Positions 1 through 5,823 are shown, counted from the first letter of the stretch. The stretch is DNA of 8,744 bases from Actinomycetota bacterium (GCA_013817555.1 JACDCN010000074.1:1-8744), one strand, 5' to 3'. Numbers and translations are program-made. The notes: a model not told the origin generated them from the letters alone.

Positions 1-390
1 CAGGAGGAGATGGAGCGCCGGATGCGCGCCGGGGAGTTCACCTTCGACGACTTCCTCTCGAGCTATCGGATGCTGCGCAAGATGGGGCCGCTGCAGGGCG
101 TGCTCAAGCTCGTCCCCGGCCTGGGCAAGCAGCTTCAGGGGCTCGACGTGGACGAGAGCCAGCTCGCCCGTGTGGAGGCGATCGTCCTCTCGATGACGCC
201 GCACGAGCGGGCGGTGCCGCACGCCATCAACACCCAGCGCAGGCGCCGTATCGCCGCCGGCAGCGGGACGACGCTCGACGAAGTGAACAGGCTCATGGCC
301 GCCCGCAAGCAGATGGCGAAGATGATGAAGCAGATGGGCAAGGGAAAGATGCCCTCGCTTCCGGGGATGCCTCCCGCGGGCCGGCGCTGA
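1..390 (+). CDS. ffh: Signal recognition particle GTPase Ffh, C-terminal part (5' end outside window)
   Basis: Only the last 129 codons are present, in frame from base 1, so the N and G (GTPase) domains lie upstream. What is visible is the methionine-rich M domain, which binds SRP RNA and the hydrophobic signal sequences of nascent membrane proteins. The signature is the basic helix-turn-helix segment RRRRIAAGSG at visible residues 80-89, followed by TLDEVNRLM and a Met/Lys-rich tail (KQMAKMMKQMGKGKM) that ends in a short Gly/Pro stretch. The preceding segment FDDFLSSYRMLRKMGPLQ and LVPGLG is also typical of the family. A position just before rpsP is the usual order in Actinobacteria. A weak 5-bp stem (380-384 with 394-398) spans the stop codon but has no T-tract, so I do not call a terminator. 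Confidence 0.95.
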   Translation, partial: QEEMERRMRAGEFTFDDFLSSYRMLRKMGPLQGVLKLVPGLGKQLQGLDVDESQLARVEAIVLSMTPHERAVPHAINTQRRRRIAAGSGTTLDEVNRLMAARKQMAKMMKQMGKGKMPSLPGMPPAGRR

Positions 391-404
391 AAACCGGCAC
401 AATC

Positions 405-578
405 TCGAGATGCTTGATCGGGAATTGACGCGCAGTCGGGGGCGGTCACGACCAAGCCGGGCGACGCACTCACTCATCGTGCAGGCTGGTAAGCCTGGAC
501 GGCGAGGGAGGGTGGCGATCCGGGGCAGTGTCGTGGCCGTCCTCCGGCCCGCCGTGAATTCCCGATCAAGCATCTTGG
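405..578 (+). other. Rod-like inverted repeat between ffh and rpsP: candidate structured leader or small RNA
   Basis: The 216-base gap 391-606 has no convincing gene but is highly structured. Bases 409-426 (GATGCTTGATCGGGAATT) are the exact reverse complement of 557-574. With flanking and wobble pairs the stem spans 405-426 with 557-578 (22 pairs), then 428-430 with 553-555. After a 7 x 8 nt internal loop, a second helix pairs 438-452 with 530-544 (15 pairs, three of them G-U). A 5-bp hairpin (482-486 with 493-497) lies near the apex. The fold could be a 5' leader of the rpsP operon, a separate RNA of about 170 nt, or a small inverted-repeat element. A CACAAT hexamer at 398-403 could be a -10 box starting transcription near the foot of the stem, but I see no matching -35. 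I found no SRP RNA signature. The pairing was read by eye; the function is unknown. Confidence 0.5.
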
Positions 579-596
579 TCTACTCAAACCGCTTTC

Positions 597-602
597 AAGG
601 AG
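597..602 (+). promoter_or_regulatory. Shine-Dalgarno site of rpsP
   Basis: AAGGAG lies 4 nt before the rpsP ATG. It is one of only two strong ribosome binding sites in the window and fixes the rpsP start. It lies outside the long stem that ends at 578, so that fold would leave it accessible. Confidence 0.75.
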
Positions 603-606
603 AAGA

Positions 607-855
607 ATGGCTGTACGGATCAGGTTGACGCGCGTCGGGTCGAAGAAGAACCCGATCTATCGCGTCGTCGTCGCCGACTCGCGCTCGCCGCGGGACGGTC
701 GTTTCATCGAGATCATCGGGCGCTACAACCCGCAAACCGACCCGTCCACGATCGAGCTCGACGAGGCCAAGGTCAAGGAGTGGCTCTCGAAGGGCGCTCA
801 GCCGTCCGAGCCCGTAGCGCGGCTCATCAAGGTCGCGGGTCTCGCTAGTGGCTGA
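607..855 (+). CDS. rpsP: 30S ribosomal protein bS16
   Basis: This 82-residue protein carries the full bS16 pattern. It starts MAVRIRLTRVGSKKNPIYR, continues VVADSRSPRDGRFIEIIGRY and NPQTDP, and ends with the KVKEWLSKGAQPSEPVARL segment shared across the family. bS16 binds 16S rRNA and is needed for assembly of the body of the 30S subunit. The ATG start is supported by AAGGAG at 597-602. It is the first gene of the rpsP-khpA-rimM group. Its last 8 bases overlap the GTG start of khpA, so the two are probably translated in a coupled way. The length is normal for the family and there are no anomalies. Confidence 0.97.
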   Translation: MAVRIRLTRVGSKKNPIYRVVVADSRSPRDGRFIEIIGRYNPQTDPSTIELDEAKVKEWLSKGAQPSEPVARLIKVAGLASG

Positions 856-1078
856 GCTCCTGGAGTGGGTGGCGCGGCGGCTCGTCGACGAGCCGGACGC
901 CGTCCGCGTCGAGACCGAGGAGCGCGAGGACGCCGTCGTGTTCCGGCTCTTCGTCGCCGTCGACGACGTGGGCAAGGTGATCGGAAGGCAAGGGCGGATG
1001 GCGCGCGCCCTTCGCAGCATCGTGCGGGCTGCCGGCGCGAGGGCCGAGGAGCGCTACGTGCTCGAGATTGCCGGCTGA
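848..1078 (+). CDS. khpA: KH-domain RNA-binding protein KhpA
   Basis: A 76-residue protein that is essentially a single KH domain. The diagnostic GXXG loop is seen as VIGRQGR (G46-R47-Q48-G49), after a beta segment (VFRLFVAVDDVGK) and before the helix MARALRSIVRAAGA. KhpA proteins bind RNA broadly and, where studied in Firmicutes, partner with KhpB (Jag/EloR) and affect cell division and elongation. Its position between rpsP and rimM is conserved and is the main reason to name it khpA. The GTG start overlaps the rpsP stop by 8 nt, so no separate ribosome binding site is expected. Its own 3' end overlaps the proposed rimM start by 11 nt. Confidence 0.9.
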   Translation: MAELLEWVARRLVDEPDAVRVETEEREDAVVFRLFVAVDDVGKVIGRQGRMARALRSIVRAAGARAEERYVLEIAG

Positions 1079-1541
1079 GAACTTCCTGCGGGTCGGCCGC
1101 GTGGGCCGGCCGCACGGCCTCGACGGCGCGTTCGTCGTCGAGGAGGCGAGCGAGGATGCCGGCCGCTTCGAGGTCGGCGCCATGCTGCGCGTGGGCGGAG
1201 AAGAGGCCGTAGTCGTCCTCTCACGACGGGTGGGCCGCGGGCGGCCCGCGATCAAGCTCGACCGCGCAGTCGAGCGCGATGCCGAGCTGACCGTCCTACG
1301 TGACGAGCTGCCGCCCCCCGAGGCTGGCTCGTATTACGTGGCCGACCTTGTCGGTCTCGAAGTCGTCGAGACGGGAGGCGAGCGGCTGGGTGTCGTCACG
1401 GACGTCCTGCCCGGTGTCGCAAACGACGCGCTCGAGCTCGACGTCGGGCTCCTGCTCCCGCTCGTCGAGGACTGCGTCCGCGATGTTGACCTGGTGCAGC
1501 GGCGGATCGTCGTAGCGCCTGGTTTCGCGGACCACCGGTAA
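1068..1541 (+). CDS. rimM: Ribosome maturation factor RimM
   Basis: A 157-residue RimM. The N-terminal beta-barrel opens with FLRVGRVGRPHGLDGAFVV (residues 6-24), the family's most conserved element. The second half is a PRC-barrel: YYVADLVGLEVV, GGERLGVVTDVLPG, ANDALEL and LLPLVEDCVRDVDLVQRRIVV (about residues 89-149). RimM binds bS19 and the 16S head during late 30S assembly, and its location beside rpsP and trmD is classic. The start is a TTG at 1068 inside the khpA 3' end; it is the codon that leaves a normal short lead before the conserved LRVGRV. Translation is probably coupled to khpA. The protein is slightly shorter than many homologues, mainly at the C-terminus after the last PRC strand. 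Confidence 0.94.
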   Translation: MPAENFLRVGRVGRPHGLDGAFVVEEASEDAGRFEVGAMLRVGGEEAVVVLSRRVGRGRPAIKLDRAVERDAELTVLRDELPPPEAGSYYVADLVGLEVVETGGERLGVVTDVLPGVANDALELDVGLLLPLVEDCVRDVDLVQRRIVVAPGFADHR

Positions 1542-1605
1542 CCTCGACCGGCTGATGATTGATGGCATGAAATCGCCGCCTCCGGGGTCGCTCTCCCGTC
1601 GCGAA

Positions 1606-1656
1606 GCGCGCGTCCGGGTTGGAGCCGCTTCGCGGCTTCGGCCCGGACGGAAGCGC
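1606..1656 (+). other. Strong 18-bp hairpin in the rimM-trmD gap
   Basis: The 171-base gap 1542-1712 holds no recognisable gene. Bases 1611-1628 pair continuously with 1632-1649 (18 pairs, three of them G-U wobbles) around a TTC triloop. After a small bulge, GCGC at 1606-1609 pairs with GCGC at 1653-1656. There is no T-tract after it, so it does not fit a classical intrinsic terminator. It could be an RNA-processing or stabilising element, a factor-dependent attenuator, or a palindromic repeat. It separates rimM from trmD, which are often closer together. Confidence 0.5.
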
Positions 1657-1712
1657 ACTCGACGCGCCAGATCGCGCATCCGGACGCGCGAGATCATGGC
1701 GTCACTCATCTA

Positions 1713-2363
1713 ATGCGCCTCGACGTCTTCACGCTGATCCCGGGCGCCTTCGACTGGCTGAAGGAGCGACGTCCTGTGGCCGCCGTGCTCGGAAACGGGC
1801 TCGAGCTGAACGTCTTCAACTACCGCGATACGACGCCGCTCAGCGCCGGGCAGGTCGACGACGAGCCCTACGGCGGCGGCCCCGGGATGGTGCTTCGGGT
1901 GGATGTCGTCTCGGCCGCGTTCGAAGCGGTGTACGGAGGACTTCCCGGACACCGGGTGGTGGCACTCAGTCCGGCGGGCCGCCTGCTCGACCAGGAGCTC
2001 GTGGAGGAGCTCGCGGCAGAGCCGGCCCTGACACTCCTCTCCGCGCGTTTCGAGGGCTTCGACCAGCGCATCCTCGACCACCTCTCCACGGACACCGTGT
2101 CGATCGGGCCGTACGTGCTCTCGGGCGGGGAGATTCCCGCCTTGGCGGTCGTCGACGCGGTCGTGCGCAGGCTCCCCGGTGCGCTCACCGAGGGCTCTGG
2201 CGAGGTGGAGAGCTTCTCTGCGGCGCTGAACGGGGGCCTCGAATACCCGCACTACACCCGCCCGGCCGACTTCCATGGATGGCGCGTGCCCGAGATCCTC
2301 CTCTCCGGCGATCACGGTCGCATCGCCGCCTGGCGCCAAGAGCAGGTGCGGAGCGTCGCGTGA
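1713..2363 (+). CDS. trmD: tRNA (guanine-37-N1)-methyltransferase TrmD
   Basis: TrmD methylates G37 next to the anticodon using S-adenosylmethionine, which prevents +1 frameshifting. The 216-residue product shows the knotted SPOUT core: MRLDVFTLIPGAFDWL at the start, DDEPYGGGPGM (49-59), LSPAGRLLDQ (85-94), RFEGFDQR (112-119), IGPYVLSGGE (131-140) and EYPHYTRPADFHGW (177-190). Two things are unusual. The Asp of the conserved DSF motif, the proposed catalytic base (Asp169 in E. coli), aligns with Glu166 here (VESF). The protein also stops six residues after WRQEQ, whereas E. coli TrmD continues for several dozen residues. No clear Shine-Dalgarno precedes the ATG. The stop overlaps the lepB GTG by 4 nt. 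Confidence 0.93.
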   Translation: MRLDVFTLIPGAFDWLKERRPVAAVLGNGLELNVFNYRDTTPLSAGQVDDEPYGGGPGMVLRVDVVSAAFEAVYGGLPGHRVVALSPAGRLLDQELVEELAAEPALTLLSARFEGFDQRILDHLSTDTVSIGPYVLSGGEIPALAVVDAVVRRLPGALTEGSGEVESFSAALNGGLEYPHYTRPADFHGWRVPEILLSGDHGRIAAWRQEQVRSVA

Positions 2364-3151
2364 CCGAGCCGCGCGACCGCTGGGCGGTCGAGACACCGCC
2401 GGATCCAGAGCGGGACGGCTCGGAGCCGTCGGACTGGCCGATACCCGAGGGATCGGAGGAGCCAACGCGGGAGGTTCCGCCTCCGGCTCCTCCGTTCTCC
2501 TGGCCGACCTCAGAGGACGAGCCTCCGAAGCACGAGTTCCATCACCCGCTAGACCGGGTCACCGGAAAGCTTCCGCGGCGACTCCGCATCGCCGTCGACT
2601 GGATCGTCACGATCGTCGGCGCGATCGCGATCGTCCTCGGGATCAAGGCGGCGGTGGTCAATCCCTACCGGATCCCCTCGTCGTCGATGGAGCCCACCCT
2701 TCACTGCGCCCGGCCCGCTGCGGGCTGCGAGACGCGCTTCTCGGATCGCGTGCTCGCGAACCGCTTCATCTATCGCTTCACTGATCCTGACCGTGGCGAT
2801 GTCGTGGTATTCGAGACCCCACCGCAGGCGAAGGCAAAGTGTGGCGCCGGAGGGACGTTCGTGAAGCGAATCATCGGCCTGCCCGGGGAGACCGTCGGGA
2901 TCCGGCTCCGCCGCGGGGCGGCGTTCGTGTACATCGACGGGCAAAGGCTCGAGGAGCCGTACATCGAGCAGGATCGCAGGGACATCGGGCCCGAGGAACG
3001 GTTCCGCGTCCCCCTCGACCACTACTTCGTCATGGGGGACAACCGGTCGCAGTCGTGCGACTCGCGCGTGTGGGGCTTCGTGCCCGAAGGGAACCTGATC
3101 GGCAAGGTCTTCATGACGTACTGGCCGCCGAACCGAATCTCGTTTCGCTAA
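2360..3151 (+). CDS. lepB: Signal peptidase I (LepB)
   Basis: A membrane serine protease that removes signal peptides from exported proteins, with a Ser-Lys dyad. The 263-residue chain has an acidic, Pro-rich cytosolic tail (about residues 1-60) and one membrane segment around VDWIVTIVGAIAIVLGI (79-95). The catalytic Ser is S109 in PSSSMEPTL, the catalytic Lys is K169 in FVKRIIGLPGE, and the GDNRSQSCDSR box is at 226-236. Four cysteines lie outside the membrane (C116, C123, C161, C233) and could form disulfides. The GTG start at 2360 overlaps the trmD stop (GTGA). The same frame stays open far upstream, back through trmD, but codons before 2360 give only an unstructured shadow, so the overlap start is preferred. 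Confidence 0.94.
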   Translation: MTEPRDRWAVETPPDPERDGSEPSDWPIPEGSEEPTREVPPPAPPFSWPTSEDEPPKHEFHHPLDRVTGKLPRRLRIAVDWIVTIVGAIAIVLGIKAAVVNPYRIPSSSMEPTLHCARPAAGCETRFSDRVLANRFIYRFTDPDRGDVVVFETPPQAKAKCGAGGTFVKRIIGLPGETVGIRLRRGAAFVYIDGQRLEEPYIEQDRRDIGPEERFRVPLDHYFVMGDNRSQSCDSRVWGFVPEGNLIGKVFMTYWPPNRISFR

Positions 3152-3202
3152 CGCACCCTTGCTGGGCGCAAGAAAATCCCTGAAACGCTTCGCGGCCCGG
3201 CG

Positions 3203-3278
3203 CAGCCTCGAACGCACTGACCGCTCGAGCTGATGTCATTCCGCTAGCATTCCGACCCGGCCGAAAGGCCTCCTTGCG
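3203..3278 (+). promoter_or_regulatory. Leader region of rplS
   Basis: The 127-base gap 3152-3278 before rplS holds no gene. I see a stem pairing 3203-3205 and 3207-3211 with 3225-3232 (8 pairs, one bulged base), a TAGCAT hexamer at 3245-3250 that fits a -10 box without a good -35, and a small GGCC-GAAA-GGCC hairpin at 3259-3270. The only Shine-Dalgarno-like bases, AAAGG (3264-3268), fall inside that hairpin. Such leaders are known ahead of rplS in some bacteria (the L19 leader), but I cannot show this is a member. Confidence 0.3.
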
Positions 3279-3629
3279 ATGAACGCGATCATCGAGAGCC
3301 TCGAGCAGCGCAACCTGCGCACGGACCTGCCTCGGTTCAAGGCGGGGGATACGATGCGCGTCCATTTCAAGGTGATCGAGGGGAATCGCCAGCGGATCCA
3401 GGTCTTCGAGGGTATCTGCATCAAGCGCCAGGGCGCCGGCTTCCGGGAGACGTTCACGGTCCGCAAGCAGTCGTTCGGCGTCGGGGTCGAGCGGACGTTC
3501 CCGCTCCATTCACCGAAGATCGAGAAGCTCGAGTTGATGACAGTCGGCGACGTCCGACGCGCGAAGCTCTACTACTTGCGCAACAGAGTGGGTAAAAAGG
3601 CGCGCGTCCGCGAGCTCCGACAGAGCTAG
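3279..3629 (+). CDS. rplS: 50S ribosomal protein bL19
   Basis: A 116-residue bL19, located at the 30S-50S interface of the large subunit. The match is clear along the whole length: LRTDLPRFKAGDTMRVHFKV, IQVFEGICIKRQGAGFRETF, TVRKQSFGVGVERTFPLHSP and VRRAKLYYLRNRVGKKARV. The ATG start gives the usual short helical lead MNAIIESLEQRNLR. There is no strong Shine-Dalgarno; the best candidate is AAAGG 10 nt upstream, inside a small hairpin. The gene follows lepB after a 127-nt gap, so it may have its own promoter. It ends 17 nt before the proposed rnhB start. Confidence 0.97.
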   Translation: MNAIIESLEQRNLRTDLPRFKAGDTMRVHFKVIEGNRQRIQVFEGICIKRQGAGFRETFTVRKQSFGVGVERTFPLHSPKIEKLELMTVGDVRRAKLYYLRNRVGKKARVRELRQS

Positions 3630-3633
3630 CGCG

Positions 3634-3639
3634 TATTCT
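3634..3639 (+). promoter_or_regulatory. Candidate -10 box for a leaderless rnhB-yraN transcript
   Basis: TATTCT fits the actinobacterial -10 pattern TANNNT and lies exactly 7 nt before the GTG of rnhB. That spacing would place the transcription start at or next to the start codon. No clear -35 is visible and no Shine-Dalgarno precedes the gene. The same arrangement recurs before comM. Confidence 0.35.
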
Positions 3640-3646
3640 CGACCGC

Positions 3647-4282
3647 GTGGCTCGCTCGACCGGCCAGCGGCTTCTCGCTCACGATCGGCGCCTCGGCGTC
3701 CGCTATGTCGCGGGTGCAGACGAGGCGGGTCGCGGCTCACTCGCGGGGCCACTCGTCGTCGCCGGCGTGCTGCTCGACTACGAGTCACTGCGCGGTACGA
3801 GAGTTCGTTCGCTCGCGAGATTGAACGACTCCAAGCAGGTAGCGCACGAGGAGCGCGAATTGCTCTTCCATGCGGTCGTCACCTGTGCTGCGGGGATCAG
3901 CGTTCGCGTGGTTTCCGCTTCTGAGATCGACCGCTCCGGCCTTCACCGCTCGAACCTCTCTGCGCTTCGAGCGGTCCTCGCCGATCTCCATCCGCCCGCA
4001 GACGCGTGTCTCGTCGACGGGTTCCGCCTCGGTCCGGCCGCACCGCCGCACCAAGCGCTCGTCGACGGTGACGCCCGAAGCGCCGCCATCGCGGCCGCCT
4101 CGATCGTGGCCAAGGTCGTGCGGGACCGAGTGATGCGCCGGCTTGACGCGCTCTACCCGCGCTACGGCTTTGCGTCCCATGTCGGCTACATCACCCCCGC
4201 GCACTCCCAGGCGGTTCGTGCGTTCGGCCCCTCGAGCCTCCACCGCCGCTCTTTCCAAGCTCGCTGCTACGAGGCAGCGTGA
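3647..4282 (+). CDS. rnhB: Ribonuclease HII
   Basis: Cleaves RNA in RNA-DNA hybrids and removes single ribonucleotides misincorporated in DNA. The 211-residue chain shows the type 2 RNase H fold: VAGADEAGRGSLAGPLVVAG at 21-40 (metal ligands D25 and E26), the LNDSKQ motif (59-64), LVDG with D124, and GDARSAAIAAASIVAKVVRD from 141, where D142 is probably the fourth acidic ligand. The C-terminal YPRYGFASHVGY and GPSSLHRRSF complete the family pattern. The GTG at 3647 is chosen because it leaves a normal 24-residue lead to the first catalytic Asp; there is no Shine-Dalgarno. The stop overlaps the yraN start by 4 nt. Confidence 0.95.
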   Translation: MARSTGQRLLAHDRRLGVRYVAGADEAGRGSLAGPLVVAGVLLDYESLRGTRVRSLARLNDSKQVAHEERELLFHAVVTCAAGISVRVVSASEIDRSGLHRSNLSALRAVLADLHPPADACLVDGFRLGPAAPPHQALVDGDARSAAIAAASIVAKVVRDRVMRRLDALYPRYGFASHVGYITPAHSQAVRAFGPSSLHRRSFQARCYEAA

Positions 4283-4599
4283 ATCGCGGCGAACGCCGCG
4301 CCCTTCGCCACTATCGGCTCCGCGGCTACCGCCTGCTCGAGGCCAACGCCCGTGCGGGCGGCTACGAGCTCGACCTCGTCCTGCGAAGAGGGCGCCGTCT
4401 GCTCGTTGTCGAGGTGAAGGAGAAGGGCGGCCCCGGCTTCGGGCATCCGCTGGAGATGATCGACGCGGAGAAGATTCGTCGAGTGACGCTAGCCGCGCGA
4501 GCCTGGCTGGCTGCCCGTCCTAAGCTTGCCGGGCTCGAGGTCGAGCTCGAGGCCGCCGGCGTTCAGGGGCGCCGTGTCGAGCGGGTCCCGCTCCTCTAG
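4279..4599 (+). CDS. yraN: YraN/UPF0102 family nuclease-like protein
   Basis: A 106-residue member of the UPF0102 family, which has a PD-(D/E)XK nuclease-like core and no firmly established role. The core reads GYRLLEANARAGGYELDLVL, then LLVVEVKEKGGPGFGHP (EVK is the E-X-K part), followed by an EKIRRVTLAARAWL helix. The acidic residue of the first motif is D33 in ELDLV, and E45-V46-K47 supplies the rest. The GTG start overlaps the rnhB stop (GTGA), so the two form one coupled unit. In many bacteria yraN sits next to rnhB and just before comM; here about 2.7 kb of extra genes separate it from comM. Confidence 0.88.
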   Translation: MNRGERRALRHYRLRGYRLLEANARAGGYELDLVLRRGRRLLVVEVKEKGGPGFGHPLEMIDAEKIRRVTLAARAWLAARPKLAGLEVELEAAGVQGRRVERVPLL

Positions 4600-4610
4600 G
4601 GCTATCCGAA

Positions 4611-4627
4611 CCGAGCCATAGACTCGG
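4611..4627 (+). other. Short spacer hairpin and possible -10 box before the methyltransferase
   Basis: The 35-nt spacer 4600-4634 contains a 5-bp stem, CCGAG (4611-4615) with CTCGG (4623-4627). Inside and beside it is TAGACT (4619-4624), which fits TANNNT and lies 10 nt before the ATG at 4635. There is no Shine-Dalgarno. It could be a near-leaderless start for the restriction-modification genes or chance; there is no T-tract for a terminator. Confidence 0.22.
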
Positions 4628-4634
4628 CTCCTCG

Positions 4635-5774
4635 ATGGCGGGTGTTTCACAAGACGCGCTTTATGCGGAGATCGACCTCGAGCTTTCCTGGTCCGAGCAC
4701 GAGCTCCCGCAGGTGGAGCGGACCAAGCATGTCCACAAGCTTCATCCCTACCTAGGCAAGTTCATCCCGCAGCTCGTCGAGGTCTTCCTCGAACGCTACT
4801 TCGCACCCGGCGCGTGCGTTTACGACCCTTTCGTTGGCTCGGGCACGACGCTCGTCGAAGCCAACACATTCGGCGCGGATTCCGTGGGTTGCGACATCTC
4901 CGCCTTCAACTGTCTGCTGTCGCGGGTGAAGGTCACCCAGTACTCGTTAGGCGCGGTCGAGCTTTCCCTTCGCTCGACGCTCGAAGAAGCTCGCCAAGCA
5001 GGCCCGGCACCGACGCGCGACGCGAGCAAGTGGCTGCGACGGTGGTACTCGGATCGGTCGCTAGGCGAGCTACTCCGGTACCGCGAAGTCGCATTCGACA
5101 GGCTCGAAGATCCATCGTTGGACGTCGCGAAGGTCATCCTCTCCCGCGCCGCGCGATCCGCTCGCCTGACGACCCACTATGACCTCGACTTCCCGCGCCG
5201 GCCAGTGCGGCAGCCGTACTTCTGCCACAAGCACAAGCGCACATGCACGCCGGTGGACGAATCCGCGAAGTTCCTCGCTCGTTACACGGCCGACACTGTG
5301 CGGCGGATTCGCGAGTTCTCCAACGTCCGCACGAGCAGTCTCGTTGAGGTCATTCATGCTGATTCGCAGCGCCTGGACCTGCCGATTCAGCCGCACGGCG
5401 TCATCACCTCACCTCCGTACCCGGGGCTCATCGACTACCACGAACAACATCGTTATGCGTACGAGCTGCTGGGTCTGGACGATCGCAGCGACATCGAGCT
5501 CGGGCGGGCACGGCGTGGGACTTCGCGGCCAGCGTTGCGAGAGTATGTCGACGGGATGGTCGCCGTCTTTGCGAATGCTTCGAGGCAGCTTTCGCCGGGG
5601 GCTCCAGTCGTAATCGTCGTCAACGACTCGCGGGGTCTCTTCCCCGATGTGCTCGAAAAGGCAGGACTGCGGCTCGATCAGTCTCTGACGCGTCATGTGA
5701 ACCGGCGGACCGGGCGACGGGCAGGACAGTTCTTCGAAAGCGTGTTGGTCTGCAATGTCATCGGCCGGTACTAG
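4635..5774 (+). CDS. Site-specific DNA methyltransferase (amino-MTase, m4C or m6A), probable modification subunit
   Basis: Transfers a methyl group from S-adenosylmethionine to an exocyclic amino group in DNA. In the 379-residue chain I see a motif X-like HPYLGKFIPQ (37-46), the AdoMet-binding DPFVGSGTT (64-72), an acidic CDIS (D87) and the catalytic TSPPYPG (258-264). TSPPY is most common in m4C enzymes but also occurs in m6A enzymes. Motif I comes about 190 residues before motif IV, an alpha-like order, with a mostly helical insert that probably holds target recognition. The insert has a Cys/His cluster, FCHKHKRTC (C197, H198, H200, C204), which could bind zinc. The ATG has no Shine-Dalgarno. 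The next gene starts 49 nt after the stop, or overlaps it if an earlier start is used. GC3 by hand over 60 codons (4815-4994) is 46/60, and there is a rare TTA codon at 4947. The target site cannot be read from sequence. Confidence 0.85.
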   Translation: MAGVSQDALYAEIDLELSWSEHELPQVERTKHVHKLHPYLGKFIPQLVEVFLERYFAPGACVYDPFVGSGTTLVEANTFGADSVGCDISAFNCLLSRVKVTQYSLGAVELSLRSTLEEARQAGPAPTRDASKWLRRWYSDRSLGELLRYREVAFDRLEDPSLDVAKVILSRAARSARLTTHYDLDFPRRPVRQPYFCHKHKRTCTPVDESAKFLARYTADTVRRIREFSNVRTSSLVEVIHADSQRLDLPIQPHGVITSPPYPGLIDYHEQHRYAYELLGLDDRSDIELGRARRGTSRPALREYVDGMVAVFANASRQLSPGAPVVIVVNDSRGLFPDVLEKAGLRLDQSLTRHVNRRTGRRAGQFFESVLVCNVIGRY

Positions 5775-5823
5775 GCCAACCGGTCTAGTTTCGAGCGTCG
5801 CAGCAACTCTTGGCGCCGGTGCG

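Noticed and set aside
425..430. TTGACG as a -35 box for rpsP
   Set aside because: No acceptable -10 hexamer is found 16-18 nt downstream, and the hexamer overlaps the end of the perfect stem arm.
405..578. The structured gap as SRP RNA, given the neighbouring ffh
   Set aside because: The conserved SRP RNA apical segment (CAGG ... GGAAG ... AAGCAG type) is not present on either strand.
410..628. Small open frame across the ffh-rpsP gap
   Set aside because: It runs through both arms of the inverted repeat and into rpsP, has no ribosome binding site, and its product shows no features. The region is better explained by RNA or DNA structure.
1606..1656. Intrinsic terminator after rimM
   Set aside because: The hairpin is strong but is followed by GGAAGCGCACTC rather than a T-rich tract.
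1619..2359. Long open frame running in frame with lepB through the whole of trmD (would give a 510-residue protein)
   Set aside because: It is a GC-rich shadow of trmD in another frame. The sequence is Arg/Gly/Ala-rich without domain features, and lepB has a natural GTGA overlap start at 2360.
1710..2465. Minus-strand open frame opposite trmD
   Set aside because: Composition is a mirror of the trmD codons, it has no recognisable motifs, and trmD is unambiguous on the + strand.
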